A stretch of 64,000 nucleotides of DNA from Candidatus Saccharimonadota bacterium (GTDB lineage: Bacteria; Patescibacteriota; Saccharimonadia; Saccharimonadales; Saccharimonadaceae), in the NCBI GenBank assembly GCA_017514975.1, contig JAFWIF010000030.1:1-64000 (forward strand). Reading direction: 5' to 3'. Under the pieces are notes generated by a model. The model ran no database searches and was not told the origin of the DNA. It saw nothing but the letters and a program-made list of their open reading frames with translations. Shown here one piece after another: positions 25,767 through 34,770 of this stretch. The translations under genes were made by a program, and so were the position numbers. Numbering within the stretch: the first letter of the stretch is position 1; each line of letters begins with the position of its first letter.

Positions 25767-26966
25767 CTATTTTTTCCTTAACACTATTATTTTGCGTGCG
25801 ACAACCTGACTTTTGCGATGATAAATAAAGTCTTCGGCTCGCACATAACGATATCTCTTGACATTATAGTTGAGTTTTGCGATTTCGTCAAGGATGTCGG
25901 GCATTTCATAGGAGCCGTCGGGGCGGAGCCAAGCTGGTATTGCGAGAGCAAGAGAGGTTCCTTGCGGAATTTGCGGTGAAAGGTTTTTTAGGAAAGCGAT
26001 AACAAGAGTGGCGGCTTCGGTCTTGAGGTGGTTGAGAGTCGATTGATTGGGAGGAGAGGATAAGGGTTGACCGAGGTAAATTTCGGAAGCAATGGCGAGT
26101 GGAGGGGTGATTTGCCAGTGGTGTGTGGTGGCGTCGCCAAGTTCGAGAGGAACGGGTTTTGTCTCAAGGTTTAGGTCGGGATAGCGTTCGGCGAGCCAGA
26201 GGAGGTTTTGCTGGGTATAATCGAGCATTTTTTGGGAGAGGTCGGAGCCGTATGTGGAATAGCCCATCAATAAGGCTTCTTGCAAAATAACGCCTGTACC
26301 GCAAAAGGGGTCGAGGATAGTAGTGGAGGGGGATGTTGGGGTGGAAAGATTGATGAGGATTTGGGCAAGTTTTGGCGGGAGCATGCCGACGAAAGCGTCG
26401 CGCGCAGGGCGAGCGTGATCGCGTTTAGCATAGGCGGAAATATCTTGAACGGCAAGCGTGACGGCGTAAAGGTCGTTATAGCGAATAATTTCGTAGCGGG
26501 TGCGTATAGATTGGGTGTGCGAGGAGCTATTAGGGGTGAGGCGGTTGTAGATGATAGTGGCGGCGGAGAGTGTGGCGGAAGTGTTTGGGACGAGGCGAAC
26601 CGAGCGGCCTTGGCGACGGAGAAGATGTTTTTGCTTGAGGGCGAATTGCCAAGTAGAGGCCTTTGAGGCGGATTTGGAGTAATCAGAAAAACCAAGCGTG
26701 AGTTTGTGATCCTTGGGGAGAGTACTGAGGAAAGAAGCAAGGGGTTGGTCGAGAATCTGAGCGATTTTGATAGTGCCGCCGAGGCGATTGATGATAGCGG
26801 GTTCGAGGGGAGACGTAGTATCGAGAATGGCGAAAATAGGCGCGGGTGCGCAAGGTGTAGCGGCGGGCTGGGCAGGGAATGGTCGGAGCTTGGTAGCGCC
26901 AAAGACAGATTCAAGTTCGGCAAAAGACAAAAGTGGCTCGCGACCGAGGACGAAGAGATATTGCAT
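25767..26966 (-). CDS. Trm11/TrmG10-like tRNA (guanine-N2) methyltransferase
   Basis: 399 residues. The N-terminal segment (MQYLFVLGREPLLSFAELES) resembles the THUMP-containing Trm11 family. The C-terminal Rossmann methyltransferase has DPFCGTGVILQEALLMGYSTYGSDLS (SAM binding) and the later LAIASEIYLGQPL in the position of the D/NPPY motif. The motif is degenerate, which makes the exact reaction uncertain. An extended -10 box TGATACAAT (minus strand, hexamer at 26976-26981) lies 9 nt before the ATG. Confidence 0.7.
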   Translation of the reverse strand: MQYLFVLGREPLLSFAELESVFGATKLRPFPAQPAATPCAPAPIFAILDTTSPLEPAIINRLGGTIKIAQILDQPLASFLSTLPKDHKLTLGFSDYSKSASKASTWQFALKQKHLLRRQGRSVRLVPNTSATLSAATIIYNRLTPNSSSHTQSIRTRYEIIRYNDLYAVTLAVQDISAYAKRDHARPARDAFVGMLPPKLAQILINLSTPTSPSTTILDPFCGTGVILQEALLMGYSTYGSDLSQKMLDYTQQNLLWLAERYPDLNLETKPVPLELGDATTHHWQITPPLAIASEIYLGQPLSSPPNQSTLNHLKTEAATLVIAFLKNLSPQIPQGTSLALAIPAWLRPDGSYEMPDILDEIAKLNYNVKRYRYVRAEDFIYHRKSQVVARKIIVLRKK

Positions 26967-27045
26967 ATTAAGAGTATTGTATCATGATTGGACGCGGAAA
27001 GATTCTTTGAATGAGATAGGATGGTTAGTGTTATGATAAGCTTAT

Positions 27046-28158
27046 ATGGAGATGCAAAAAGTGGAGCAGGTATATAGCGTTGGCGAATTTCAGGCGGTTT
27101 GTAACCAGATTTTAGATACGGCATTTGCGGGAGTGGTTATAGAGGGTGAGGTGGCGAGCTTTAAGGTCAATCAAGGCAAGTATGTATTTTTTGATTTGAA
27201 AGATGAAGAGGCGAGCGTGGGGTGTTTTATAATGTTGTTTGCGTTGAAATATCCGTTAGAAGATGGGATGAGAGTGCGAGTGAGGGCGGTGCCGAAAGTG
27301 ACGGCGTGGGGGAAGTTTTCGTTGACGGTGCAAGCGATTATGCCGGTTGGAGAAGGAAGTTTGAAAAAGAGTTTTGAGTTGTTGAAGAAAAAGCTTGAAA
27401 AAGAAGGGTTATTTGATGTGCGGCGGAAGCGTGGGCTACCTGCGCCAGAGTCGATTCGGACGATTGGCGTAATCTCAAGTACGCAAGCGGCAGGATATGC
27501 GGATTTTTGCAAAATATTAAACGAGAGGTGGGGTGGCTTAAAGGTTTTGACGGCGCATTGCCAAGTGCAAGGAATGGTAGCGGCGGAGCAGATTGTGCGA
27601 GCGCTGAAATATTTTAACGAGAAGGGCGAGGTTGATGTGATCGCAATAATGCGTGGCGGCGGTAGCGCAGATGATTTGGCGGCGTTTAATGATGAGGAGC
27701 TAGTGAGAGCGATTGCGGGCTCAAAGATAAGGGTTGTGACAGGAATTGGGCATGAGGTTGATGAATCGTTGGCGGATTTGGCGGCAGATTTTGCGGCGTC
27801 GACGCCGAGTAATGTGGCGCAGGTTTTGACGAGAGACAGGCGAGAGGTTGTAAGAATGGTACGAGATACGGTGAATCGAACAAAAAATTTGTTCAGCGTG
27901 AAAATTCGTGAAATGTTGGAGCAGAACAGAGGTAGGGTAGCGGAAGTGGAAGCAAAGGTAGTGGAGCGTATTGAGCAGAAAATGAACGAAATTGTACAGC
28001 TGAAAAGAAATTTAGAACAGGTTGATCCAGAGCGGGTGCTAGAGAGAGGATATGTGTTAGTTAGAGGGGAGTGGGTGGTTGGCGAAGAAATTGAGGTGAT
28101 TGGATTAAAGAAAGTTGCGAAGGCGAAAATAGAGAAAGTCTCGCCGAGAAAAGCTTAG
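27046..28158 (+). CDS. xseA: Exodeoxyribonuclease VII large subunit
   Basis: 370 residues; the family is usually 400-450, and the missing part is mainly the C-terminal coiled coil. N-terminal OB domain (FAGVVIEGEVASFKV), catalytic domain with IGVISSTQAAGYADF, RGGGSADDLAAFNDEELVRAI and TGIGHEVDESLADLAAD are intact. It degrades ssDNA with the small subunit encoded next door. TGTTATGAT (27029-27037) is 8 nt before the ATG, suggesting a leaderless mRNA. Confidence 0.92.
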   Translation: MEMQKVEQVYSVGEFQAVCNQILDTAFAGVVIEGEVASFKVNQGKYVFFDLKDEEASVGCFIMLFALKYPLEDGMRVRVRAVPKVTAWGKFSLTVQAIMPVGEGSLKKSFELLKKKLEKEGLFDVRRKRGLPAPESIRTIGVISSTQAAGYADFCKILNERWGGLKVLTAHCQVQGMVAAEQIVRALKYFNEKGEVDVIAIMRGGGSADDLAAFNDEELVRAIAGSKIRVVTGIGHEVDESLADLAADFAASTPSNVAQVLTRDRREVVRMVRDTVNRTKNLFSVKIREMLEQNRGRVAEVEAKVVERIEQKMNEIVQLKRNLEQVDPERVLERGYVLVRGEWVVGEEIEVIGLKKVAKAKIEKVSPRKA

Positions 28159-28183
28159 TCAAGGTTAAAAAGAAAGGAAGAGT

Positions 28184-28378
28184 ATGACGAAACATATAAA
28201 CGAGAAAATTGAAGAGCTACAAGAGGGGGCAGAGTGGTTTTATGGTGATGAGTTTAAGCTGGAAGAAGCGAGTGGGCGTTATAAAAAATTAGTAAAATTG
28301 GCGAATGAGGTTGAAGGGGATTTGGAAAAACTAAAGAATGAGATAGAGGTGATAGGGAAAGATTTTAGCCAGAGTTAA
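28184..28378 (+). CDS. xseB: Exodeoxyribonuclease VII small subunit
   Basis: 64 residues, a two-helix protein (LEEASGRYKKLVKLANEVEGDLEKLKNEIEV) as in XseB, although sequence identity looks low. Position 25 bp after xseA and the GGAAGAG ribosome binding site support the call. Confidence 0.75.
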   Translation: MTKHINEKIEELQEGAEWFYGDEFKLEEASGRYKKLVKLANEVEGDLEKLKNEIEVIGKDFSQS

Positions 28379-28411
28379 TGTCGAATGATGCGTTAAGGAG
28401 GAGATTTTTGG

Positions 28412-28440
28412 TTGCAAAAAAGCTAGCGGTAAAATATAAT
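28412..28440 (+). promoter_or_regulatory. Promoter with -10 box 7 nt from the start codon
   Basis: TTGCAA at 28412-28417, 17-bp spacer, TATAAT at 28435-28440. The ATG of the next gene is at 28448. The good -35 match makes this one of the strongest cases for leaderless transcription in the window. Confidence 0.7.
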
Positions 28441-28447
28441 ATTGGGT

Positions 28448-29377
28448 ATGGATCAGAATAATAACTTTGGGGCAGGAAACGGGATGCCGAATGGCATGAA
28501 TGCGGTGCCGAGCAACGGAAACGTTCCGAATAATGGCGCGCCGACGGCTTCGTGGATGAATAGCGGGAATAATGCGTATGGGGGTGGAGCGCCAGCTGGC
28601 GGGATGCCGGCGACGAATGGGGTGCCGATGCAGAATGGTGGAGTCGGCATGCAGGCGACAGGTAGCGCAGGAGTGCCACCATTGATGCCGCAACAGCAGA
28701 GCGCGAGTGTCGTGGCGCCGTTGCGAGCGGAAAAACAAAAAGGCTCATTGCTGGAAACGATTATTTTAGTTGTGGTGTGTTTGATAGCGGCGGCAGCGAT
28801 TGTGGCGGCGGTATATTTCTTTATGAAGTTTAACGAATTAAATGGAGAACAGGAAATTAGAGAGCAGCAGGCGGCAATTGAGGCGGCGGCGCAACAGAAA
28901 GAGATTGACGAGAAGGCGCGCGAAGAAGCGGACAAAGAGCCAAATAAAGAGTTTTTGGGGCCGAGTGATTATGGTTCGATTAGTTTCTATTATCCAAAAA
29001 CTTGGAGTATGTATGTTGAGAAAGACGGAACAAATAATAGCGACTATCAGGCGTATTTTCGTCCAGATCATGTTGATCCGGTAAGCGATAGGGCGTCGCG
29101 CTATTCATTGAGGTTTTCGATTTTGAATCGTCAGATTACAGATGTGCAGAAGACGTATCAGTCGAAGGTGCAAAATGGCGATATGAGTGCAGATACGTTT
29201 AATGCGGACGACAATAATATATCTGGTACGAAATATACTGGAAAAATCGAAGAGGGTATCGAAGGGGTAGTCACTTTAGTAAAGGTTAATGATAAAACGG
29301 TAGTATTGCAGACCGACGCGGCGACGTATAAGGCCGATTACGAAAAATTATTGCAGACTTTGCGGCGAAATTCTTAA
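28448..29377 (+). CDS. Single-pass membrane protein with Gly/Asn/Pro-rich tail
   Basis: About 309 residues. The cytosolic N-terminus (about 100 residues) is rich in Asn, Gly, Met and Pro. One helix (ETIILVVVCLIAAAAIVAAVYFFM) and a coiled segment follow. An extracellular PsbP/DUF-like domain contains YGSISFYYPKTWSMYV and repeats of beta strands. The same architecture appears at 35532 and 49095, so these form a family of outward-facing proteins. Function unknown. Confidence 0.6.
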   Translation: MDQNNNFGAGNGMPNGMNAVPSNGNVPNNGAPTASWMNSGNNAYGGGAPAGGMPATNGVPMQNGGVGMQATGSAGVPPLMPQQQSASVVAPLRAEKQKGSLLETIILVVVCLIAAAAIVAAVYFFMKFNELNGEQEIREQQAAIEAAAQQKEIDEKAREEADKEPNKEFLGPSDYGSISFYYPKTWSMYVEKDGTNNSDYQAYFRPDHVDPVSDRASRYSLRFSILNRQITDVQKTYQSKVQNGDMSADTFNADDNNISGTKYTGKIEEGIEGVVTLVKVNDKTVVLQTDAATYKADYEKLLQTLRRNS

Positions 29378-29504
29378 CGAGAGTTGCTTGGGCTTTCGAA
29401 GAACGTTTTGGTGAGATTCTCTATGCTTGGCGGTCGTACGGCGATGACTCGGCGAGACGGTTGAGGGTTTTGCGGTAGGCGAAGAGTTGGTGTAGAATAG
29501 AAAT

Positions 29505-30209
29505 ATGGAAAGCGAGGTATCGGGTGTGGATGCGAGCGCGGTGGTGGTAGCTCATGAATTAAAGGCGCCGCTTAGTTTGGTTAGGCAACTGGCGCTGACT
29601 TTGGAGATGGGGCAAGGATTGGACTTGGAGACGACCAGACGGACAAGCGAGAGGATTGTGGCGACAAGCGAGAGGGCTTTGAGACAAGTGCAGGATTTAC
29701 TGCGTGTAGCGAGGTTGGAAGAAGCGATGTTTGAAATGGAGCCAGTGAACCCGCGCGCAGTGTGCGATGAAGTGGTGAGCGAACTGTGGACTTTGTTTAA
29801 ATTTAATCGGCGAGAGATCGAGATAGATTATCGCAATAAAAAACGGTTGGCGGTAGCGAATAGGCAATTGCTGTATTCGGTAGTGTATAATTTTTGCCTA
29901 AACGCGATGAATTATGGCGGAGAGGAGTTGCCGAGCAAAGTAATCGTGCGAGACAAAAGCGATAAAATACGTATAGAAGTGCGAGATTATGGGCCAACGG
30001 TACCAACAAGGGTGTGGCGCGAGATAAAAGATGGGTATGTAAAACGGCCGGTAGAGATTGCGATGCGTCCTGGATCGAGTGGGATGGGCTTGTATATAGC
30101 GGCGAAGTTTGCGAATTATATGAATAGTAAATTTGGCTTAATTCGTCATCGAGATGGAACGAGTTTTTATGTAGACTTAGCAACAAGCGGTCAGCTGAGC
30201 ATGGTTTAG
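29505..30209 (+). CDS. Soluble histidine kinase without sensor domain
   Basis: 234 residues. The phosphoacceptor box is VVAHELKAPLSLVRQLALTLE (about residues 11-31). ATP-binding motifs follow: NFCLNAMNYG (N box), VRDYGPTVP (G1) and GSSGMGLYIAAKFANYM (G2). There is no membrane helix, PAS or other sensory domain, so the input must come from a partner or from the dimer itself. TAGAAT at 29493-29498 lies 6 nt before the ATG. The receiver protein next door is the expected partner. Confidence 0.85.
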   Translation: MESEVSGVDASAVVVAHELKAPLSLVRQLALTLEMGQGLDLETTRRTSERIVATSERALRQVQDLLRVARLEEAMFEMEPVNPRAVCDEVVSELWTLFKFNRREIEIDYRNKKRLAVANRQLLYSVVYNFCLNAMNYGGEELPSKVIVRDKSDKIRIEVRDYGPTVPTRVWREIKDGYVKRPVEIAMRPGSSGMGLYIAAKFANYMNSKFGLIRHRDGTSFYVDLATSGQLSMV

Positions 30210-30218
30210 GAGCGTGGA

Positions 30219-30593
30219 GTGAGATTGGCAGTGATCGAAGATGATAGGGGTTGGGAGGAATATTATCGAGACGTGTTGGGGTATGATGATGGCATAAAAG
30301 AGCTGCGATTTTTTCGCGATGGAGTAGTTGCGGTGCAGGCGATGGATGAGTGGGTGCCTGACGTGGTGATCCTGGATGTTTTATTGACTGGCCCAACAGG
30401 GTTTGCGGTACTGAATGAGATGCGTAGTTATGAGGAGTTGATGAAAGTGCCTGTAATAATCGTGAGTAGCGTTGAGGTTGGAGAGGATATAGCGGCGGAA
30501 TATGGGGTAGTGAAAGCTTTAGATAAAAGCCTGATGACGCCGCAAGAGTTGCTCGGCGCAATTAGAGAGGTGAGGAGCAAAGATGGCGAATAG
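30219..30593 (+). CDS. Stand-alone response-regulator receiver
   Basis: 124 residues from a GTG with TAGGAG upstream. Receiver residues are visible: IEDDRGW (acidic pair), VVILDVLLTGPTGF (phosphoacceptor Asp about residue 50), VIIVSS (Thr/Ser switch) and KALDKS (Lys). No output domain is attached. It overlaps the start of recO by 11 nt, so the signalling pair and a repair gene form one operon. Confidence 0.85.
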   Translation: MRLAVIEDDRGWEEYYRDVLGYDDGIKELRFFRDGVVAVQAMDEWVPDVVILDVLLTGPTGFAVLNEMRSYEELMKVPVIIVSSVEVGEDIAAEYGVVKALDKSLMTPQELLGAIREVRSKDGE

Positions 30594-31269
30594 AGAGAGC
30601 TTGCGCACGAAAGCGATAGTATTGAGGAGAACGAATTATGGGGAAGCGGATAGGATATTGCAGATTTTGACGCCAGAGGGGAAGATGGGCGTTTTGGCGC
30701 GAGGAGTGAGGCGCGAGAAGTCGCGGCTGGCAGGAGGAATTGAGCTGTTTTCGGTTTCGGATGTTGTAATACATCGTGGAAAGGGAGACTTAGGGATTTT
30801 GGCGAGCGTAAAGTTGGTAGAGTACTTTGATGCATTGACGAAGGATTTAGAATTGTTGGAGATGGGGGGAGTGATGATGAAAAAAGTCTCAGCGCGTGCG
30901 GAGCAGGTTGAATCGGCAGAATACTTTGAGTTGCTGAGAGAGGCGTTGCGGGTAATGCAGAGACGTGTTGGGCAGGAGGGAAGTTGGAAAGAGGTGGTAT
31001 GGGCGTGGTGGGGACTGAATTTAGGACGAGTATCTGGTGACGAGGTGAATTTGTGGTTTGACGGAGCGGGCGAGAAGTTGTTGGCTGAGGCGCGGTATAG
31101 GTGGGATGACGAACAGATGGCGTTATGTGTATGCGAAGACGGTAAGGTGGGGGCGGAGCATATTAAGCTATTGCGATTGATGCAAAAAATGCCATTGGAA
31201 ATGATTTTGCGAGTAAAGGGGGTCGAGAGCTTAGTGAGAGACTGTGAAGAGGTGGTGCGGTGTTTTTAG
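30583..31269 (+). CDS. recO: DNA repair protein RecO
   Basis: 228 residues. RecO loads RecA on gapped DNA with RecR. The start LRTKAIVLRRTNYGEADRIL, then ILTPEGKMGVLARGVRREKSRLAGGIELFS, is the OB-fold signature. The helical C-terminus lacks the zinc-finger cysteine set found in some RecO proteins. Translationally coupled to the upstream receiver gene. Confidence 0.88.
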   Translation: MANRESLRTKAIVLRRTNYGEADRILQILTPEGKMGVLARGVRREKSRLAGGIELFSVSDVVIHRGKGDLGILASVKLVEYFDALTKDLELLEMGGVMMKKVSARAEQVESAEYFELLREALRVMQRRVGQEGSWKEVVWAWWGLNLGRVSGDEVNLWFDGAGEKLLAEARYRWDDEQMALCVCEDGKVGAEHIKLLRLMQKMPLEMILRVKGVESLVRDCEEVVRCF

Positions 31270-31340
31270 TATTGTGTAACTTTTTGATAAATTAGGGGGT
31301 ATGATATAATTTCGGAAAGAAAAGAGGAGAAAGCTGCTAG

Positions 31341-32648
31341 ATGGAAAAAATTGTGAATTTATGTAAGAGGCGCGGGTTTATTTGGCAAGGGTCAGATGTG
31401 TACGGGGGGATGGCGGGTACATGGGATTTTGGGCCGTTGGGCGTAACATTAAAGAAGCGCATTATGGATGAATGGTGGAAGTTTTTTGTTGAAGAACGTG
31501 AAGATATGTATGGGGTAGACGCGGCGATTATTATGAACCCGCGGACATGGGAGGCTTCGGGGCATACGAAGACGTTTTCGGATCCGTTAGTAGAGTGTAA
31601 AGAATGCCATCAGAGGTTTCGCGCAGATAAGCTTGGCGAGTTTGGGGCGGACGTCGAGACAAAAGCGTTGGTTGCGGCGAAAGTGAAATGTCCGAGTTGC
31701 GGAAAGATGAATTGGTCGGAGGTGAGGCAGTTTAATATGATGTTTGAGACGCTAGTCGGGGCGACTGGAGAGGACGAGGCGTATTTGCGACCAGAAACGG
31801 CGCAAGGGATTTTTACGAATTATAAGAACGTGGTAGATACGGTGTATCCAGATTTGCCGTTTGGGTTAGCGCAGCAAGGGAAGGCGTTTCGGAACGAAAT
31901 TTCGCCGAGAGATTTTGTGTTTCGGTCGCGAGAATTTTCGCAGATGGAGATTGAATACTTTGTGAACCCGACGACTTGGGAAGAGCAGTTTGAGAAGTTA
32001 TTGGCAAGTTGTCGAGAATTTTTGCGCGAGAAGATGGGCTTGCCGGCCGAGGCGATACATGAACTCGAAGTTCCAGAAAATGACCGAGCACACTATTCGA
32101 AGCGGACGGTTGATATTGAGTTTGATTATCCGATTGGGCGTGAGGAATTGATGGGGATAGCGTACCGGACGGATTTTGATTTGATGAATATCCAGCGAGA
32201 AGCGGGGAAATCGATGGAGTATATCGTAAAGGGTTCGACGGAGCGTTTTGTGCCGCACGTGATTGAGCCGTCATTTGGAGTGGAGCGTTTGTTGATGGCG
32301 GTGTTGTGTGCGGCGTATCGCGAAGAGGCAGTTGAGGGCGGGGAGACGCGAGTGGTATTGGCTTTGCCGGAAAATTTGGCACCGTATCGATATTGTGTTT
32401 CGCCGTTATTGAAGAACAAGCCGGAGTTGGTGGAAAAAGCGCGCGAGGTATATGCGACGTTGCGAGCGAAATATGGACGTGTAACGTGGGACGATTCGGG
32501 GAATATCGGCAAACGTTATCGTAAGCAAGATGAGATTGGTACGCCGAAATGTGTTGTGATTGATTTTGATAGTCTAGAAGACGGAACAGTAACGGTGAGA
32601 GACAGAGATACGATGGCGCAAGAGCGCGTGGCGGTAGAGAAATTGTAA
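31341..32648 (+). CDS. glyS: Glycyl-tRNA synthetase (alpha-2 type)
   Basis: 435 residues, class II synthetase. Motif 2 region FRNEISPRDFVFRSREFSQMEIEYFV and motif 3 region PHVIEPSFGVERLLMAVL are present. The insertion with CKECHQRF ... CPSCGKM is a probable zinc site. The C-terminal anticodon-binding domain has VALPENLAPYRYCVSPLL. This single-chain form is the archaeal/eukaryal-like dimer type. TATAAT near 31305 and AGGAG about 14 nt upstream of the ATG give a leadered transcript. Confidence 0.95.
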   Translation: MEKIVNLCKRRGFIWQGSDVYGGMAGTWDFGPLGVTLKKRIMDEWWKFFVEEREDMYGVDAAIIMNPRTWEASGHTKTFSDPLVECKECHQRFRADKLGEFGADVETKALVAAKVKCPSCGKMNWSEVRQFNMMFETLVGATGEDEAYLRPETAQGIFTNYKNVVDTVYPDLPFGLAQQGKAFRNEISPRDFVFRSREFSQMEIEYFVNPTTWEEQFEKLLASCREFLREKMGLPAEAIHELEVPENDRAHYSKRTVDIEFDYPIGREELMGIAYRTDFDLMNIQREAGKSMEYIVKGSTERFVPHVIEPSFGVERLLMAVLCAAYREEAVEGGETRVVLALPENLAPYRYCVSPLLKNKPELVEKAREVYATLRAKYGRVTWDDSGNIGKRYRKQDEIGTPKCVVIDFDSLEDGTVTVRDRDTMAQERVAVEKL

Positions 32649-32698
32649 GATATTGGGCTGGCGAGAGTTTTTTGGGCGGCGCGATTTTCGCTATTTGC

Positions 32699-32727
32699 TT
32701 GACTTTTTTCGCAAAGTGTGATACAAT
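32699..32727 (+). promoter_or_regulatory. Promoter for the two small membrane proteins
   Basis: TTGACT at 32699-32704, a 17-bp spacer ending in TGA, TACAAT at 32722-32727. It is followed by a roughly 40-nt leader and the ribosome binding site AAGGAGGTGG at 32761. Confidence 0.75.
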
Positions 32728-32775
32728 AAGGAGAGGAACAGTTTATTGTTTTTGAACCTTAAGGAGGTGGTTGGT

Positions 32776-32871
32776 TTGAAGTATGTTGTCATAGGGTTAA
32801 GTATAGGCTTTGCATGCCTAACGTTGTTAGGCTTGGCAGCAGTTAAAGGCTACGAGGCATGGGATGAATGA
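32776..32871 (+). CDS. Small membrane protein, 31 residues
   Basis: A TTG start 5 nt after AAGGAGGTGG, a near-perfect Shine-Dalgarno. The product is almost entirely one hydrophobic helix (VVIGLSIGFACLTLLGLAAV) with a short charged C-terminus (KGYEAWDE). It is too short for most gene callers. The strong promoter, ribosome binding site and the coupled second frame support it. Confidence 0.55.
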   Translation: MKYVVIGLSIGFACLTLLGLAAVKGYEAWDE

Positions 32872-32889
32872 TTGGAGGTGAAAAGAAAG

Positions 32890-33012
32890 ATGAAGTTTGT
32901 AATGAGGACGCTGGCGACGATAGCATTATTGAACGCATTTGGCGCTATGGTGTTAGTGTCGACCGTAATGTTTAAGAGTGGTGTTGCGGCGCGGAAGCGA
33001 AGTAGGCGTTAG
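32890..33012 (+). CDS. Small membrane protein, 40 residues
   Basis: An ATG preceded by GGAGGTGAAAAGAAAG. The product has a hydrophobic helix (LATIALLNAFGAMVLVSTVM) and a strongly basic C-terminus (RKRSRR), an N-out or N-in single-pass topology. It lies 18 bp after the 31-residue gene and the pair ends at a terminator. Function unknown; such pairs can be stress peptides, membrane regulators or type I toxins. Confidence 0.55.
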   Translation: MKFVMRTLATIALLNAFGAMVLVSTVMFKSGVAARKRSRR

Positions 33013-33060
33013 CTTTTAAAAAACCACCGGGATTTTTAGCAAGAGATTGCGAGTGGTTTT

Positions 33061-33083
33061 GGCCCCGTTTGGGGTCTTTTTTT
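33061..33083 (+). terminator. Terminator of the small-protein pair
   Basis: GGCCCC/GGGGTC stem with loop GTTT at 33061-33076, then a run of seven T. A second stem (AAAACCAC at 33020-33027, GTGGTTTT at 33053-33060) lies just upstream. Confidence 0.8.
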
Positions 33084-33162
33084 ATCGTGATTGAGATTGA
33101 CGGGGAGGTTGGTGTGATGGGGGTGTTGGTTTAATGTTGAGTGTTTTGATTTGTAGTCGATT

Positions 33163-34770
33163 TTAGGGGTGATTGTTTTTGGGGAAGAGGTTGTGGAGTT
33201 GGGAGGTGAGTTTTTGGCGGGCATGGCGACTAAAGACTTTTTCGAGCCAGCCGGGGTTGGGTTTGGCGTTTTTGGCGGTAATAATTTCGACGATGTCGCC
33301 TTGGTTGAGTTTTGTGTTGAGGCTGACCATTTTGCCGTTAACTTTGGCGCCGGTGCAACTGGCGCCGATTTCGCTGTGGAGGCGGTAGGCGAAATCGAGA
33401 GGCATGGAGCCTTTGGGGAGATCGATAATGTCGCCAGTTGGGGTATAGACGAAGATTTTATCGGAGAAGAGGTCGAGTTTGAGCTTTTTGGTGTCGACTT
33501 TTTCGCCTTGGCTGAGTTTGGTGGCGGATTCTTGGAGATCTTTGATCCAGAGGAGGTTGCTCGGAAGGGAGCTGACGCGGCCTTCGGCGTAGGCAGAGGT
33601 GAGTTTTTGCTCGTTGTAAAAGAAGGTGGCGGCGAGACCGCGTTCGGCGTAATCGTGCATTTCGTGGGTGCGGATTTGGAACTCGACGATTTGGCCGTCG
33701 GGGGTGATAACGGTGGTATGGAGGGATTGGTATCCGTTTTGCTTGGGCATGGCGATGTAATCTTTGACGCGGCCTGGCATGGGTTTGAAGAGGGAATGGA
33801 TGATGCCGAGGACGAGGTAGCAGGTCGTGACATCGGCGACGATGAAGCGGAGGGCGATGAGGTCGTAGATGCGCTCGATGTCTTGGTTGTATTTGGCGAG
33901 CTTTTTGTGGAGGCTATAGATAGATTTGGTGCGGCCGTCGCATTGGTATTTGATACGTTCTTTCTTGAGGGCGGTTTCGACGGCGTGTTGGGCTTTTTTG
34001 AGTTTTTTGTCGGCTTGTTTGAGGCGATCTTTGGTCAAGGTTTTTAGTTCTTCGTAGCGTTTTGGGTTGAGGTAGCGAAAGCTGGTTTCTTCGATTTCGA
34101 CGCGAACATGACCCATCTGGAGGCGGTCGGCGAGTGGGGCGAAGACTTCGAGGGATTCGCGGGCGATTTTTTGCTGTTTGGCGGGTGGGAGAGCGCTGAG
34201 AGTTCTTAAGTTATGGAGGCGGTCGGCGAGTTTGATGATCAGGACACGGATGTCTTGGCCGGTGGCGATGAGGAGCTTGAGGAGGTTGTCGGAAGTTTGG
34301 GGAAGATATTCGTCGAGATCTTTCATGCCAGAGCGAGTTTTGCTTAGTTTGGTGACGCCGTTGACGAGAAAGGCGACGTCTTTGCCGAATTGTTGCTCGA
34401 TTTCTTTGAGGGTTAAATCGGTGTCTTCGACAGTGTCGTGAAGAATGCCGGCGATAACGGTATCTTCGTCCATATGCCATTCTTCAAGGATTTTTTGAAC
34501 GGCAAGGGGGTGGATGATGTAGGGTTCGCCAGTTTTTCTTGATTGGCCTTCATGGGCTTTGGTGGCGAGAGCGATGGCTTGTTGGAGTTTGGAAGGCTTT
34601 GGCGGTTGGGGTTTCTGGGGGTTGTTGGGTTTTGGGGGTTGTTGGGTTTTGGTGGTTTTAGGTTTGGCGGGGTTTGTTTTGGTCGTGTTGGAAGTTTTGG
34701 TTGCTTTGGAGGCTTTTGGGGCTTTTTGGGCTTTTTGGGCGGGGGATTTGGGTGAAGATTTGGTGGTCAT
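33163..34770 (-). CDS. relA: RelA/SpoT-family (p)ppGpp hydrolase/synthetase
   Basis: 535 residues. The first ~65 residues are Lys/Pro/Thr-rich low complexity. The HD hydrolase domain is intact (HPLAVQKILEEW, GILHDTVEDT). The synthetase domain contains RVKDYIAMPKQNGYQSLHT. A TGS domain ends the protein (VYTPTGDIIDLPKGSMPLDFAYRLHSEIG). The C-terminal zinc-finger/ACT part of full-length Rel is missing. It makes and breaks the alarmone (p)ppGpp. On the minus strand TATAAT (34777-34782) lies 6 nt before the ATG, so the mRNA is probably leaderless. Confidence 0.92.
   Translation of the reverse strand: MTTKSSPKSPAQKAQKAPKASKATKTSNTTKTNPAKPKTTKTQQPPKPNNPQKPQPPKPSKLQQAIALATKAHEGQSRKTGEPYIIHPLAVQKILEEWHMDEDTVIAGILHDTVEDTDLTLKEIEQQFGKDVAFLVNGVTKLSKTRSGMKDLDEYLPQTSDNLLKLLIATGQDIRVLIIKLADRLHNLRTLSALPPAKQQKIARESLEVFAPLADRLQMGHVRVEIEETSFRYLNPKRYEELKTLTKDRLKQADKKLKKAQHAVETALKKERIKYQCDGRTKSIYSLHKKLAKYNQDIERIYDLIALRFIVADVTTCYLVLGIIHSLFKPMPGRVKDYIAMPKQNGYQSLHTTVITPDGQIVEFQIRTHEMHDYAERGLAATFFYNEQKLTSAYAEGRVSSLPSNLLWIKDLQESATKLSQGEKVDTKKLKLDLFSDKIFVYTPTGDIIDLPKGSMPLDFAYRLHSEIGASCTGAKVNGKMVSLNTKLNQGDIVEIITAKNAKPNPGWLEKVFSRHARQKLTSQLHNLFPKNNHP

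Noticed and set aside
25412-25828. Plus-strand 138-codon frame over rpmA
   Set aside because: It overlaps the well-conserved L27 gene on the other strand and crosses its terminator.
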